Source: Rosistilla carotiformis (GTDB lineage: Bacteria > Planctomycetota > Planctomycetia > Pirellulales > Pirellulaceae). Taken from it: a stretch of 64,000 nt of DNA. The DNA lies in contig NZ_CP036348.1 of the NCBI RefSeq assembly GCF_007753095.1, forward strand, positions 1,860,001 through 1,924,000. Reading direction: 5' to 3'. The number at the start of each line of letters is the position of its first letter. The stretch's first letter is position 1. The translations under genes and the position numbers were made by a program. Below, piece by piece: positions 37,176 to 46,660 of the stretch. Under the pieces are notes generated by a model that did no database searches, was not told where the DNA came from, and saw nothing but the letters and a program-made list of their open reading frames with translations.

Positions 37176-38603
37176 TTATGCATGAGAAACGATGCCTTTG
37201 TGGACATGCCCTTCGTTCTGATCGATCCGTTCGGGACGTCCCTTATGCATGTAAACCACCTTGGTATGGTCCAGTCCCATCAGCCCCAGGGTCGTCGCGT
37301 GGATGTCGTGGACATGCAATTTGTCTTCAATAGCAAATAATCCTAATTCATCGGTTGCGCCGATTGTTTGCCCGCCCCGGACGCCGCCGCCAGCCATCCA
37401 CATCGTGAAACCTGTCGGATTGTGATCGCGTCCGTCTCCCTTTTCGCTCATTGGAGTGCGACCAAATTCGCCGCCCCAAATGACGAGCGTCTCATCCAGC
37501 AGGCCGCGCTGTTTGAGGTCTTTGATCAGCCCGACGATCGGTTGGTCAACCGCGGTGCACAAACGGGAATGATTCGCCTCCATCTTGGAGTGGCTGTCCC
37601 ACTTGCTGCCTGCACCATGATACAACTGGATGAACCGGACTCCACGTTCGGACAATCGGCGAGCCATCAAACATTGGCGTCCGAAAACCTCGGTTTCCTT
37701 ACGGTCCATGCCGTACATTTCGAGCGTTTCTTTCGATTCGGAGTTCAAGTCGATCGCTTCGGGGGCCGACGATTGCATCCGATAGGCTAATTCATAGCTG
37801 CGAATTCTCGCTTCGAGATCGGTGTTCGATTGCCGCGACGCATGGTGCTGCTGATTTAATTCATTCAAAAACGCCAGTTTCTTCAGTTGCCGCGTTTCCG
37901 ACATCCCCGCCGGACGATTCAAGTTGGCGATCGGTTGCTTGCCCGATTCAAACAGCACCCCTTGATGCGAAGCAGGCATGAAGCCCGCGCCCCAAGCTCG
38001 GACACCGTTGACGACCATCGCCGAAGTGTCTTTGATCACCACAAACCCAGGCAGGTTTTCGTTTTCGGTTCCGAGACCGTACGAAACCCACGCGCCCAGC
38101 GAAGGGCGGCCGCCAAAGACCGAACCGGTGTTCATTTGAGACACACCACCGGCGTGATTGATGCCGTCGGAAACACACGAACGGATCACGCAAAGATCAT
38201 CGGCGATCTGGCTGTGTTGCGGCAACCAATCGGAGATCCACAATCCGCTTTCGCCGTGTTGGGCCCATTTGCGTTTGGATTCCAGTAGCGGTGAGTTGAC
38301 CTCACCCATGGCCGTGACAGGACGTTCAAAGCTATCGGGAAGAGTTTTCCCGGCCAGTTCGTTTAGCAACGGCTTGGGGTCAAATAGATCGAGATGGCTC
38401 GGACCACCTTCCATGAACAACCAGATCACGCTTTTCGCGCGGCCCAGGTAATGGGGGATTTTCGCGGCCGCCGCCGAGACGCTTCGCTGGGGAAGCAGCG
38501 CCTGTCCGCTGAGCGCCGAAAATGCCAACGCCCCGAACCCCGAACCCGCCGATTGCAGGAAAGCGCGGCGCGAATTGGGCTGAATGATATTGTTGCAGCT
38601 CAT
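37176..38603 (-). CDS. DUF1501 protein with Tat signal
   Basis: Exported 475-residue protein of the DUF1501 family, abundant in planctomycetes and related to the alkaline phosphatase/sulfatase fold; function unknown. A Tat signal is present (NSRRAFLQSAGSG, residues 10-22), followed by the family's EGGPSHLDLFDPKP near residue 65 and the late WGGEFGRTPMSEKGDGRDHN block. In planctomycetes DUF1501 genes usually follow a DUF1549/DUF1553 gene; none is seen upstream here. Start ATG at 38603. Confidence 0.92.
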   Translation of the reverse strand: MSCNNIIQPNSRRAFLQSAGSGFGALAFSALSGQALLPQRSVSAAAAKIPHYLGRAKSVIWLFMEGGPSHLDLFDPKPLLNELAGKTLPDSFERPVTAMGEVNSPLLESKRKWAQHGESGLWISDWLPQHSQIADDLCVIRSCVSDGINHAGGVSQMNTGSVFGGRPSLGAWVSYGLGTENENLPGFVVIKDTSAMVVNGVRAWGAGFMPASHQGVLFESGKQPIANLNRPAGMSETRQLKKLAFLNELNQQHHASRQSNTDLEARIRSYELAYRMQSSAPEAIDLNSESKETLEMYGMDRKETEVFGRQCLMARRLSERGVRFIQLYHGAGSKWDSHSKMEANHSRLCTAVDQPIVGLIKDLKQRGLLDETLVIWGGEFGRTPMSEKGDGRDHNPTGFTMWMAGGGVRGGQTIGATDELGLFAIEDKLHVHDIHATTLGLMGLDHTKVVYMHKGRPERIDQNEGHVHKGIVSHA

Positions 38604-38756
38604 CGAAGGTAACAGCTCCTGAACTCTAAAGGTCGACCATCATCGTTGCTGGTGAACGTTTGATAATAACACCCGAACGCCGTATCAACGATGTTTTATC
38701 GTCCCCAGCCACCGGTAGGGTTAAATTGTTGCACGACCTGCGTCGCACATCAACAG

Positions 38757-39584
38757 TTAATCGTGGCCGATTCGATGTCGGAATAGCAGTTGGAGCGTCA
38801 AGATGGCCGTTCGCATGACCTTCATTTTGCTGACGCCCCCCTTTTGATCGTATCGCAGAATCAGCGGCACTTCCGAAAAAACACGATTCAACGAACGGAG
38901 CTTCAACAGGACGTCGGCCATGCAGGAAAATCCGGTTTCGCTGACTAAATCGTCGCCAAAGCGAGCGAAACCCGCTTGGATTGCCTCGGCACGGTAGGCT
39001 CGAAATCCCGAGGTGTAATCTCGGACCCCTTGGGTTGGAAACGTCAGAGAAAACAATAACCGGGCGCCAACACTCAAGAATTTGCGATTCCAAGGTACGC
39101 CCACAACTTGGGCGCCGTCGCGAAATCGCGAAGCGATCACGATATCGCTTCCCTCTTTGATCCGGCGGACCATCGAATCGATTAAACCCGCGGGATGCGT
39201 ATTGTCAGCATCCATCGTCAGAATCACATCGCGGGCGGACGCTAGCTCAGCCGCTTCCCGCAAACCATCCCGCAACGTGGGCCCTAAACCTTGATTTTGG
39301 GAATGCTTCAACAAATGAACCGGCATTTGAAATCCGAACTGCCCTGCCAGTTCGGCCGTTGCATCTTGGCTGCCATCGTCGACAACGATCACTTCGTACG
39401 GCCAACCGCTGTCCGCAAAGGCTTCGCCCAAGTTGTTCAACAACGATCCCAACGCTTCCTCTTCGTTATACGCTGGTAGCACCACGAACACCTTCGATTT
39501 TGGATACGAAGGCGCTGTCAGTGAACTTCGCTGGGGTACTTCCTCGTCCAAGGGGATCGAATCGTGATCGGATTGAAGGTTCAT
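38757..39584 (-). CDS. GT2-family glycosyltransferase, dolichol-phosphate-mannose-synthase-like
   Basis: A soluble GT-A transferase of 275 residues. Motifs: VFVVLPAYNEEEALG near residue 33, VIVVDDGSQDATAE, the DxD-type LTMDADNTHP near residue 122, and YTSGFRAYRAE. This is close to DPM1/polyprenyl-phosphate hexosyltransferases, without their C-terminal membrane helices. The ATG at 39584 is used; a GTG at 39635 is unlikely. It would transfer a sugar to a polyprenyl phosphate for envelope glycans. No partner gene is adjacent. Confidence 0.9.
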   Translation of the reverse strand: MNLQSDHDSIPLDEEVPQRSSLTAPSYPKSKVFVVLPAYNEEEALGSLLNNLGEAFADSGWPYEVIVVDDGSQDATAELAGQFGFQMPVHLLKHSQNQGLGPTLRDGLREAAELASARDVILTMDADNTHPAGLIDSMVRRIKEGSDIVIASRFRDGAQVVGVPWNRKFLSVGARLLFSLTFPTQGVRDYTSGFRAYRAEAIQAGFARFGDDLVSETGFSCMADVLLKLRSLNRVFSEVPLILRYDQKGGVSKMKVMRTAILTLQLLFRHRIGHD

Positions 39585-40124
39585 GGCGAGGGATGCCTTG
39601 TGTTGCAAAAAGGAGGCGTGAGCTATCAAAGGCACGCACTTCAGTCTCCCGTGCTATACCTTGGTTCTCATTGTAATGGGAACTTAGCGATCGTCAGCTG
39701 GAAAATTGCGTTTTGAACCGACGGAAACGTTGCCTGCGAATGGTTCTTCTGGTTACAGGATCCATTGGTTTGGGGTGGATTTTAGGATCTACTGCGTTGC
39801 CGAAAACGATCGGCTCGTGCTTCTCGCGATCCCAAGTCGCAGGCGTAAGGGAATTCCCTGCATGCGATTCGTAGAAATGCTCCCACGCCATTAGGTGGTT
39901 TGCGGAGTGCATTAGGTCGCGGTTTACGGTATTGTAGTCTCCTTAGGCGGTGTTGAGGCTTATTCGCCTGCTTTATAGGTGGGTGCGTGGGGGATGGCAT
40001 CGCCAAACGCGCGGTTAGCTGCGAAAAAGTTGGCGGTGTTGCGGTCGAATGGGGGCGGATACCGACGGCATCTCGGTGCTCCCGAACGGAAACTCTGGCG
40101 CGAATAGATTGCAAGGTCATTGAA
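39585..40124. other. 540-base stretch without a supported gene
   Basis: Between the GT2 gene (minus) and the histidine kinase (plus). Two opposed short frames (39694-39912 minus; 39706-39894 plus) overlap and neither has a ribosome-binding site or known motif. The kinase frame stays open back to 39987. Both promoters should be here, but none is recognisable. Confidence 0.5.
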
Positions 40125-41234
40125 GTGAAGGCAGGTGAAGAAAAGATATTGCTCGTCGCGCAGCATCACGGTGCCAAGGGGGAAATTGTCTATCGCGCGA
40201 TCGTCATCCCTCGTCAAGACGATGCGAAAAGCGATATCTGTGATGTGTTGGTGTTAGGCCAGCCGCAATGGCGTGATCCGGCAACCGTGATTTTGACGCT
40301 GCTGGAACACGATTTGGACGCTTATTCGGCGATCATCCTCGACCCGCAGTTACCCGCTGGAATTGCGGATGAACTGCTTGCCCAATTGGGCCCTGCGACA
40401 ACTTGCATTGTCGCGACGAGCGATACCGATATGAAAAGCACGCTTGAATCGCTGTATCGGGAGGCGAAGGCCAGCGGACTTGAATCCGATGAAAATGCTC
40501 CCATGCATCCGCTGATGCAATCGGCCACCGACGCGACGCAGTGCGTCGCTCAGCGGGAACGGTTGGCATCGATCGGTTTGGCCGTTGCATCGGTGGCACA
40601 CGAGACCCGCAATGCACTGCAGCGAATTCAGGTCCATCTTGATTTACTGCGGCTCAACGAAGGGAATGCGGCTCAGCGAACGAACGATCTGCAGTCGATC
40701 GAAGAGGCGAACCGGTGCCTGTGGACTTTGTTCGGTGAATTGCAAGACTTCAGTGCTCCGCTGCGGCTCCATTGCGTGTCGACTTCCTTGCGACAGATTA
40801 TTCAACATGCCTGGGACAGTCTTCGGTCACTTCCAGCGTGGTCGCAGACCGAGTTGCTATTGGAGGTTCCCGACCGGGTATTGTTCATCGATCCGGTTCG
40901 GATCGAACAGGTCTTTCGAAACCTGATGGAAAACGCGATCGACGCGGGTCAAGAAAACGCCTCACTCCATATCACCGCGACCGATATCCAATTCGATGAT
41001 CGGGATGCGATCCAGGTCACGGTTCGAGATTGCGGTTCGGGGCTTCGACCGGAGGATCGCGAAAAGGTGTTCGAAGCCTTTTACACGACCAAAAGCAGAG
41101 GGACGGGGCTGGGGCTTCCGATCTGCCGGCGGATTGTGGAGGCCCACGGTGGTCGGATATTCATCGACCCCAGCGTTTCCGACGGTACCGCTTTTCAGAT
41201 CGTGCTTCCGATCGCCGATACCGCGGACGAATAG
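40125..41234 (+). CDS. Soluble sensor histidine kinase with N-terminal receiver-like domain
   Basis: Cytoplasmic histidine kinase of 369 residues from GTG 40125, which has AAGG eight bases upstream; the frame extends to GTG 39987 with no obvious extra domain. The first 120 residues lack membrane helices and resemble a response-regulator receiver fold: a YSAIILDPQLP strand puts Asp73 where the phosphoryl acceptor sits, and CIVATSD follows. The kinase core has the H-box VAHETRN (His159), the N-box NLMENAIDAG, and G-boxes RDCGSGL and GTGLGLPICRRIVEAHGG. No response regulator is adjacent. It could take part in a phosphorelay or hybrid control. Confidence 0.83.
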   Translation: MKAGEEKILLVAQHHGAKGEIVYRAIVIPRQDDAKSDICDVLVLGQPQWRDPATVILTLLEHDLDAYSAIILDPQLPAGIADELLAQLGPATTCIVATSDTDMKSTLESLYREAKASGLESDENAPMHPLMQSATDATQCVAQRERLASIGLAVASVAHETRNALQRIQVHLDLLRLNEGNAAQRTNDLQSIEEANRCLWTLFGELQDFSAPLRLHCVSTSLRQIIQHAWDSLRSLPAWSQTELLLEVPDRVLFIDPVRIEQVFRNLMENAIDAGQENASLHITATDIQFDDRDAIQVTVRDCGSGLRPEDREKVFEAFYTTKSRGTGLGLPICRRIVEAHGGRIFIDPSVSDGTAFQIVLPIADTADE

Positions 41235-41346
41235 CCGGCAATGCGATTTGGAATCCGTTGACACCATTGCCAACGACCACGCGTCATGGATTGGAGTCTG
41301 ACTTGATCGTTGAAGTCTCGATGACAAGGCAGGGCGTGCCGCGCGA

Positions 41347-42921
41347 CTATTCTGCGTTCGCTTCGAGAGTGGCGTTCAATAGATCAAAGCTGACGCTGGT
41401 TGCCCCTGCGTCGCGGGCATCGCGGATCAGAAGCTTGATCGATTCCAGCAGCACGTCTTCACTTTGAATTGCGTCAGCCGGAGGCTGTGTTTCGATCGCG
41501 TGGGGCGTGGCTTCCAGGCGATCGAAGCGGGCGACTTGATTGCGTCCGTTGCGTTTTGCGAAGTAGAGGGCTTGGTCGGCTTGTTCGAGCAACTGATCGG
41601 CCGATTCCGCTCCCAGATCACCGCTCGAGCAACCCAGGCTGGCGGTGACGCGGAGTTGTGGAAATTGCAACGCTTCGATTGCCGTCCGGAATCGTTCTCC
41701 CGCACGGGCCACCCCGTCGATATCGATGTGCGGTAGCAGAATGCAAAACTCCTCGCCACCATATCGGCAAACAAAATCGGTGTCGCGAGCCGTCGCCAAC
41801 AACGCTGCGGAAACACCTTTCAGGACCTCGTCGCCAACGGCGTGCCCAAACGAATCGTTGATCCCTTTAAAGTGATCGACATCGACCATCAAGCAACTGA
41901 CGGGGTGCTTGTACCGGAAAGCCGATTTCCAGGTCTGTTCGAGATGTTCAAAGAACGACCGTCGATTGAGGCACGAGGTCATCGGATCGCGGGTGGCAAG
42001 AAATCGCAGTTGTTCGTTTTGCTCCTCTAGAACCGAGACATCATCCAAACTCAATAGCATCCCTTTGCAGTCCCCCTGCTTGTTGAGGATGCGACTGGCG
42101 TTGGGCTTTAGCGTTCGCTTGGAGCTCGGCGATTGTTGAAGCTTGATATTCTCAAAGTCCACTGGATTGTCGCCATGCATCTCGCTCAACAATTGGCTGA
42201 GCGGACGATTGTCCTGCGTTTCCCAGGGAAGCGAATCGATGTTTTTTCCCTGGCAGACATCGACACTGCAACCAAGCATGTCGGCAAAGGGCTGGTTGGC
42301 GAGATTGATGCGAAATTTTTCGTCCAGCACGACAACGCCTTCGGCCATCGTGTTGAGCGCCGCACGCACGCGTTCCGGAATCGCTTGGTCGGGATCAAGT
42401 TGGTTGAAGCAGCGGCGCAGCAAGATCGAGAATCCAAGCATGCAGGCCAGCGAGGTTAGCACGATGAGCTTCACCGAAGGTAATGCCAGGAAGCCGAGCA
42501 GTCCCGCGGCGATTGGCGATTGAAAACAGACCTCGATTTGTCCCCAAGCTTTATCGCCCTGTAATACCGGCACCTGAATGCAGGTGCTTGACGACAGATC
42601 GCTAGTGCGTTGGCTCCAGTGGTCCGAGTGCTTACCCGTTTCAAAATCAAGCGTCCCGTCCATCCGCCGGCAGGCTGCTGACAAGACCTCTGGATTGCGT
42701 GCTTTTAACGAACGAAGCGCCACTTCGACCGCCATCCAATCGTTTCGTGAGGCAAATTGCGAACAGCTGACCGCCACCGCTTCGCACAGCCGTGTGCGGG
42801 ACTGAATCTGCTGTGCCGCGCCGTCGTTCAATAGACCCGTCATTCGCAACGCCAGCAAAACGGTCGCGGTCCACATCGACATCGCCAATGCTATTCGGGT
42901 CGTGGTGCCAAATCGTTTCAT
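41347..42921 (-). CDS. Membrane PAS-GGDEF diguanylate cyclase
   Basis: Makes cyclic di-GMP. The 524 residues contain a first membrane helix (about 8-25), a periplasmic sensor segment (about 27-155), a second helix near 158-190, a PAS-like domain (about 205-320; EGVVVLDEKFRINLANQPF) and a GGDEF domain with an intact GGEEF at 388-392. The inhibitory-site RxxD (RDTD, about 378-381) lies five residues before it, so product feedback is likely. ATG 42921 is preferred over an upstream in-frame start at 43032. It is 58 bases downstream of a large surface-protein gene on the same strand. Confidence 0.93.
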   Translation of the reverse strand: MKRFGTTTRIALAMSMWTATVLLALRMTGLLNDGAAQQIQSRTRLCEAVAVSCSQFASRNDWMAVEVALRSLKARNPEVLSAACRRMDGTLDFETGKHSDHWSQRTSDLSSSTCIQVPVLQGDKAWGQIEVCFQSPIAAGLLGFLALPSVKLIVLTSLACMLGFSILLRRCFNQLDPDQAIPERVRAALNTMAEGVVVLDEKFRINLANQPFADMLGCSVDVCQGKNIDSLPWETQDNRPLSQLLSEMHGDNPVDFENIKLQQSPSSKRTLKPNASRILNKQGDCKGMLLSLDDVSVLEEQNEQLRFLATRDPMTSCLNRRSFFEHLEQTWKSAFRYKHPVSCLMVDVDHFKGINDSFGHAVGDEVLKGVSAALLATARDTDFVCRYGGEEFCILLPHIDIDGVARAGERFRTAIEALQFPQLRVTASLGCSSGDLGAESADQLLEQADQALYFAKRNGRNQVARFDRLEATPHAIETQPPADAIQSEDVLLESIKLLIRDARDAGATSVSFDLLNATLEANAE

Positions 42922-42979
42922 GTCACAAGGAACTTTATTAAGTGTTGGGAGGATAATCCCGGGAGAGATCGAATGCGTT

Positions 42980-45841
42980 TTATGCGGGCTCGGTCGGTTT
43001 TTGTCCGCTGGCAATATCCAGCAGTGATTCATGGTCGCAACTGGAAGCGGTCGACAACCGATCCCAGTTTTCCGAAAGCACAGGCAACGGATCGAACGAA
43101 ACCCAAATCGGCATCGACGACATTAGCTTGGTCAACAGCACGCTGCCGCGCAGTAACCAGGCGACCTGAGCGAGCGAAAAACCGGTCGCCAGCACGACCG
43201 CGGATCCCGCGACCAATTCGATCGCTTCGGCGTCTTGCGCTACTTCTTGCTCGACTTCGTCGATCTTTGCAAACAGCTGCGCACTGTCGAATGCCGTCGG
43301 CATCGCGAGGATCGGACTTGTAAATGGCATGGGGACTGCTGCGGCAGGAGGAGCTTCCGGAGCGGCTGCTGCGCCGGTGTCCGCCGCAGCCGCGTCGACG
43401 TGGGCAATGGCCGGTCCGCTGCTGCGATACAACGACCGCGCAGCGGCAACTGGGTTGTTGAAAGTGTGTTGCGCAAACGGTTGAGGCTGGATCGGGTGGA
43501 AGGTTTGCAGCGGTGCCAAGTTGGGGACTGGCAGTGGATCGGCGATTCCATTTTCGGTTGACGCCGCAGGCGCGTTCCGTGGTGCGGCCGCCGCCCCTGC
43601 CGCAGCGGGATCTTCTGGATTTCCCTTGTCGGCCGGCCCTGCTTTGCTTTCGGCAGTGCGCGGCTTCGCATCATTGGACGCTGCTTTATTCTGAGCGACG
43701 CGCGCCGGTTCGTTCATATCGCGGACCGATTTCTCCATACCTTGCATCACGCCTTGCATCGCCATTCCTTGGGTCATTCCCATTTCGGCAAAGATCGTAT
43801 TCATCGCTTCTCGAGCACTTGCCATGCTGGGGACGGTGTTTGCCATTTCAGCGTGTGGCAGCGCAGCAACCGTTTGTCGATTTCCTCCCGCATAAGGGTT
43901 CGATTGCGCGATCATTGTCCACGACTCCTGCTCCCAATCGTTGGTGCCAGGTTCGGGCGACTCTTCACTCGCGTCCGCAAGCGGGTTCCATTGCTCGATC
44001 TCGACATAGGAGTCTTCAAAGGCGAGGAACTCGATGTCGATCAGCAACCGCTCCAGGCCGCTCGGCTTGTGAACTAAGCGAGCCGGCGCGTTGGATCCGT
44101 CGTCGAAGAGAGCGAAGTCCTGCTGTACCCCAGCGACGAGAAAGGTGTCGTTACCGCTGCGGCCATCGACCACGTAGGCGGCGTGTGATTCTTCAATGAC
44201 ATCGTCGAACAAGGTTCCGGTGGTGATTGCCCACGACGCGATAGGGGGCTGTGAAGGGTCGGTCCCCAATAAGTCCGCGTTCAGGGTGACGACGGGAAGC
44301 GGTTCGAAGGAAAGCAAACGGAGCGCGGCAAGGTCGTTCAGGGAAACGCTCCACGACGTAGAAGACATCCGCACGCCATGGCTGAGCGACGCCGCGGGGG
44401 GCACGCCGGTGATCATCAACGACGCCGCATCTTCCAACGGCACCCACGGGGCGAATTCGACATCGATACCCACCGATTCCATTCGCACGGTTCGTGACAG
44501 CGCCGCCGGCGAAGTTTGATCGATCCCCGTGCCGATCCAGTATCCCGCGATTCCGCCATCGGCCAAGCCAACAATTGCACCGACCGGTGGATCCCGCAGC
44601 GGCGTTTCGTTCAGCACGATCGGTTCACCCACCGGCTCACTGGCGTCGTTGAATTGCTGGACCACCATCGTCGCAGGGTGCTCCCAATCGCCGCTGAAAT
44701 ACCCGACGGCAAAACCACCTCCGTCGATTCCGATAAGTGAAACCGACGTTTCATCGACGAGGGTGCTGGTGTTGATCGCATACTCCGAGATCAAGTCGCC
44801 GCTTGCATCGATCACTATCACTGCGGGATACGTTTCGGATTCCGAAGACCGTTCTCCCAACAACACCCAGCGTCCCGCATCCAGAGCGACGATCTCTAGC
44901 GTTGGTGCAAAGGTGGCGTCGGAAATGTCTAAGGGGGCGCTCGCCCATGTTCCGTCGACCTGTAAGATCCCCAAGAACTGTTGTTCGATCGAAGCGGCCG
45001 GATCGGCCGTGGATTGGATCCAAGAGATCGCAAAGTCGTTGGTGACGTGGGGCAGCAATCGCACGTCCTCAATGTGTCCCAAAGGCGTTGTCGAGGCGAT
45101 CGAGAAAGATTCTCCAACGATGTTCCCATTGGAATCGAAACGTTGAAACTGGATGTTCGTGCTGGCATTTTCCCACCAAACAAGCATCCACCCCCCAGCC
45201 TCCAACCCGATCAAGTCCACGGTGTAGTCGATCGGTGTCGTGGTTGTGTTAATGTCGATTGACGCTCCCGTGGCCGCCCCGTCTTGGTCAATCCGCTGCA
45301 GATGAATCCCTGTCGAATCGGTCCAAGCGACGACCGCACGAGTGCCATCGAAGGCGGCCAGCGACAGCTGGACGGGGCTGTCTGGAGCGTGCAATTCGTT
45401 AGGATCCAACGCCGCGACAAGCGTTGGCGGTCCGTTGGGGGAGCCATCGGGTCGCGTGCGGCGAACCAAGATCCCGTCTTGCCCTTCCAGGTTTCCGGCG
45501 AAGACGAACATGTGGCTGCCATCGGCGAGCGCAGCCGCCTCGGCCTTGGAGTCGTCCCCTGGGCTCATCCCGGTGATGGTGGTTTCGGAGGCGTCCAGCC
45601 GTTCGATGGGGATGTCGAGCGTCAGCTTCATGCCAACCCAAGGGGCGGCAAAGTCAGCCTCCTCAAGAACATTCACCTCCGCGGCGGAGACCGGCACGTG
45701 AACCTCGGCAGCTTCCTCCTCCCACAGGTCCGACAGCGGCGCGGCAGCGTCGAAGGGAAAGCGATGCTCCAAACGCTCCAGTGCCAACATCACACCTCGG
45801 CGAGGCGGGCGAAATCGCGGCGGGAGGTTTCTGAAAGTCAT
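42980..45841 (-). CDS. Large surface protein, LEPR-like N-terminus and C-terminal WLLRG hydrophobic segment
   Basis: A 953-residue protein of unknown function. The N-terminal LERLEHRFPFDAA resembles the LEPR-XLL motif of exported planctomycete proteins. Residues about 80-460 contain repeated sheet units that often end in a GGW or GGFAVGY turn and an FDSNGN loop, suggesting a beta-propeller. Near 560-620 a DGRSGNDTFLVAG segment resembles RTX-type calcium turns. An Ala/Pro-rich linker and Met/Gln repeats follow, then a C-terminal hydrophobic VAWLLRGSVLLTKLM stretch and a DPLPVL motif, an end I recall from other giant planctomycete surface proteins. The ATG at 45841 is the likelier start than 45883. 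Confidence 0.78.
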   Translation of the reverse strand: MTFRNLPPRFRPPRRGVMLALERLEHRFPFDAAAPLSDLWEEEAAEVHVPVSAAEVNVLEEADFAAPWVGMKLTLDIPIERLDASETTITGMSPGDDSKAEAAALADGSHMFVFAGNLEGQDGILVRRTRPDGSPNGPPTLVAALDPNELHAPDSPVQLSLAAFDGTRAVVAWTDSTGIHLQRIDQDGAATGASIDINTTTTPIDYTVDLIGLEAGGWMLVWWENASTNIQFQRFDSNGNIVGESFSIASTTPLGHIEDVRLLPHVTNDFAISWIQSTADPAASIEQQFLGILQVDGTWASAPLDISDATFAPTLEIVALDAGRWVLLGERSSESETYPAVIVIDASGDLISEYAINTSTLVDETSVSLIGIDGGGFAVGYFSGDWEHPATMVVQQFNDASEPVGEPIVLNETPLRDPPVGAIVGLADGGIAGYWIGTGIDQTSPAALSRTVRMESVGIDVEFAPWVPLEDAASLMITGVPPAASLSHGVRMSSTSWSVSLNDLAALRLLSFEPLPVVTLNADLLGTDPSQPPIASWAITTGTLFDDVIEESHAAYVVDGRSGNDTFLVAGVQQDFALFDDGSNAPARLVHKPSGLERLLIDIEFLAFEDSYVEIEQWNPLADASEESPEPGTNDWEQESWTMIAQSNPYAGGNRQTVAALPHAEMANTVPSMASAREAMNTIFAEMGMTQGMAMQGVMQGMEKSVRDMNEPARVAQNKAASNDAKPRTAESKAGPADKGNPEDPAAAGAAAAPRNAPAASTENGIADPLPVPNLAPLQTFHPIQPQPFAQHTFNNPVAAARSLYRSSGPAIAHVDAAAADTGAAAAPEAPPAAAVPMPFTSPILAMPTAFDSAQLFAKIDEVEQEVAQDAEAIELVAGSAVVLATGFSLAQVAWLLRGSVLLTKLMSSMPIWVSFDPLPVLSENWDRLSTASSCDHESLLDIASGQKPTEPA

Positions 45842-46162
45842 CGGTTCCGATGTGAATAAGGCATCGATCAGACGAGCGTGCAAAGCTTTGGCCGCGGCAA
45901 ACGAGCTTGAAGCGGCGAGAGTTCGACATCAGAACCATAGCTTTGCCCACACCGATGCCATGTCGCCGCGCGAAGGCTTTGAGCGACATCGCGCTCCGAT
46001 TGCTGGGGCAGCTGGACAATTGGATGGGTCGTGGGGGTTTTTCGGATCCATCGGGCACACCTGGTTTAGCTCCGCCACACGACGCAAAAGCGCACGAAAA
46101 AAGCCCGCCGCTCGAATATCGAACGGACGGGCTTGTTTGGATTGTCTGCAGTTGCCGAGCGA
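45842..46162. other. 321-base stretch holding the rpsI terminator
   Basis: No gene is supported here. Apart from the terminator (46097-46134), the sequence is the presumed promoter region of the large surface-protein gene. Confidence 0.6.
46097..46134 (-). terminator. Rho-independent terminator of the rplM-rpsI operon
   Basis: Imperfect GC-rich hairpin (AAGCCCG at 46101-46107 with CGGGCTT at 46128-46134, and further pairing inside), followed on the minus strand by six T residues (46097-46102). It lies 29 bases past the rpsI stop. Confidence 0.88.
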
Positions 46163-46576
46163 TTAACGCTTCGAGAACTGAACGCCACGGCGAGCACCGC
46201 GAAGACCTGGCTTTTTACGTTCCTTCATACGCGAATCTCGCGTCAGGAAGTCGCCATCGCGAAGCGTGTGGAAATGCTCTTCATTGAAGCTGACCAAGGC
46301 ACGAGCCAAGCCCATGCGAACCGCGCCGGCTTGTCCTGTGGTGCCGCCGCCATGAACGCGAACCAGCACGTCGACAGCTTCACGAACCGAGCAGCTTTCC
46401 AGGGTCTGGACGATTGCTTCGCGGTCTTGGTCGTTCACGAAATAGGCTTCGAGCGGTTTGCGATTGATCGTCACCTTGCCGCTGCCAGCACGCACACGTA
46501 CGCGGGCGATCGAGGACTTGCGGCGACCTGTTCCAAGTGCATCGCCGTTGATCTTGTCTTTCTTTACTGCAACCAT
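46163..46576 (-). CDS. rpsI: 30S ribosomal protein S9
   Basis: Small-subunit protein of 137 residues. Family segments GTGRRKSSIARVRV near residue 16, GGGTTGQAGAVRMGLARAL, and the basic C-terminus ending RRGVQFSKR, in which the final Lys-Arg reaches the P site, are all present. It is 84 bases downstream of rplM in the classical L13-S9 operon and has its own downstream terminator. Confidence 0.98.
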   Translation of the reverse strand: MVAVKKDKINGDALGTGRRKSSIARVRVRAGSGKVTINRKPLEAYFVNDQDREAIVQTLESCSVREAVDVLVRVHGGGTTGQAGAVRMGLARALVSFNEEHFHTLRDGDFLTRDSRMKERKKPGLRGARRGVQFSKR

Positions 46577-46660
46577 AACTCAGTATTTCGTGGGATGATG
46601 CGTTGCCGCGTGGGCGGCGTCCGTGGGGGAATAAAAAAACTTCAGCGGAAGAATTCCAGC

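Noticed and set aside
39694-39912. Two overlapping opposed short frames
   Set aside because: Neither has a binding site, and no known family is recognisable; kept as an intergenic stretch.
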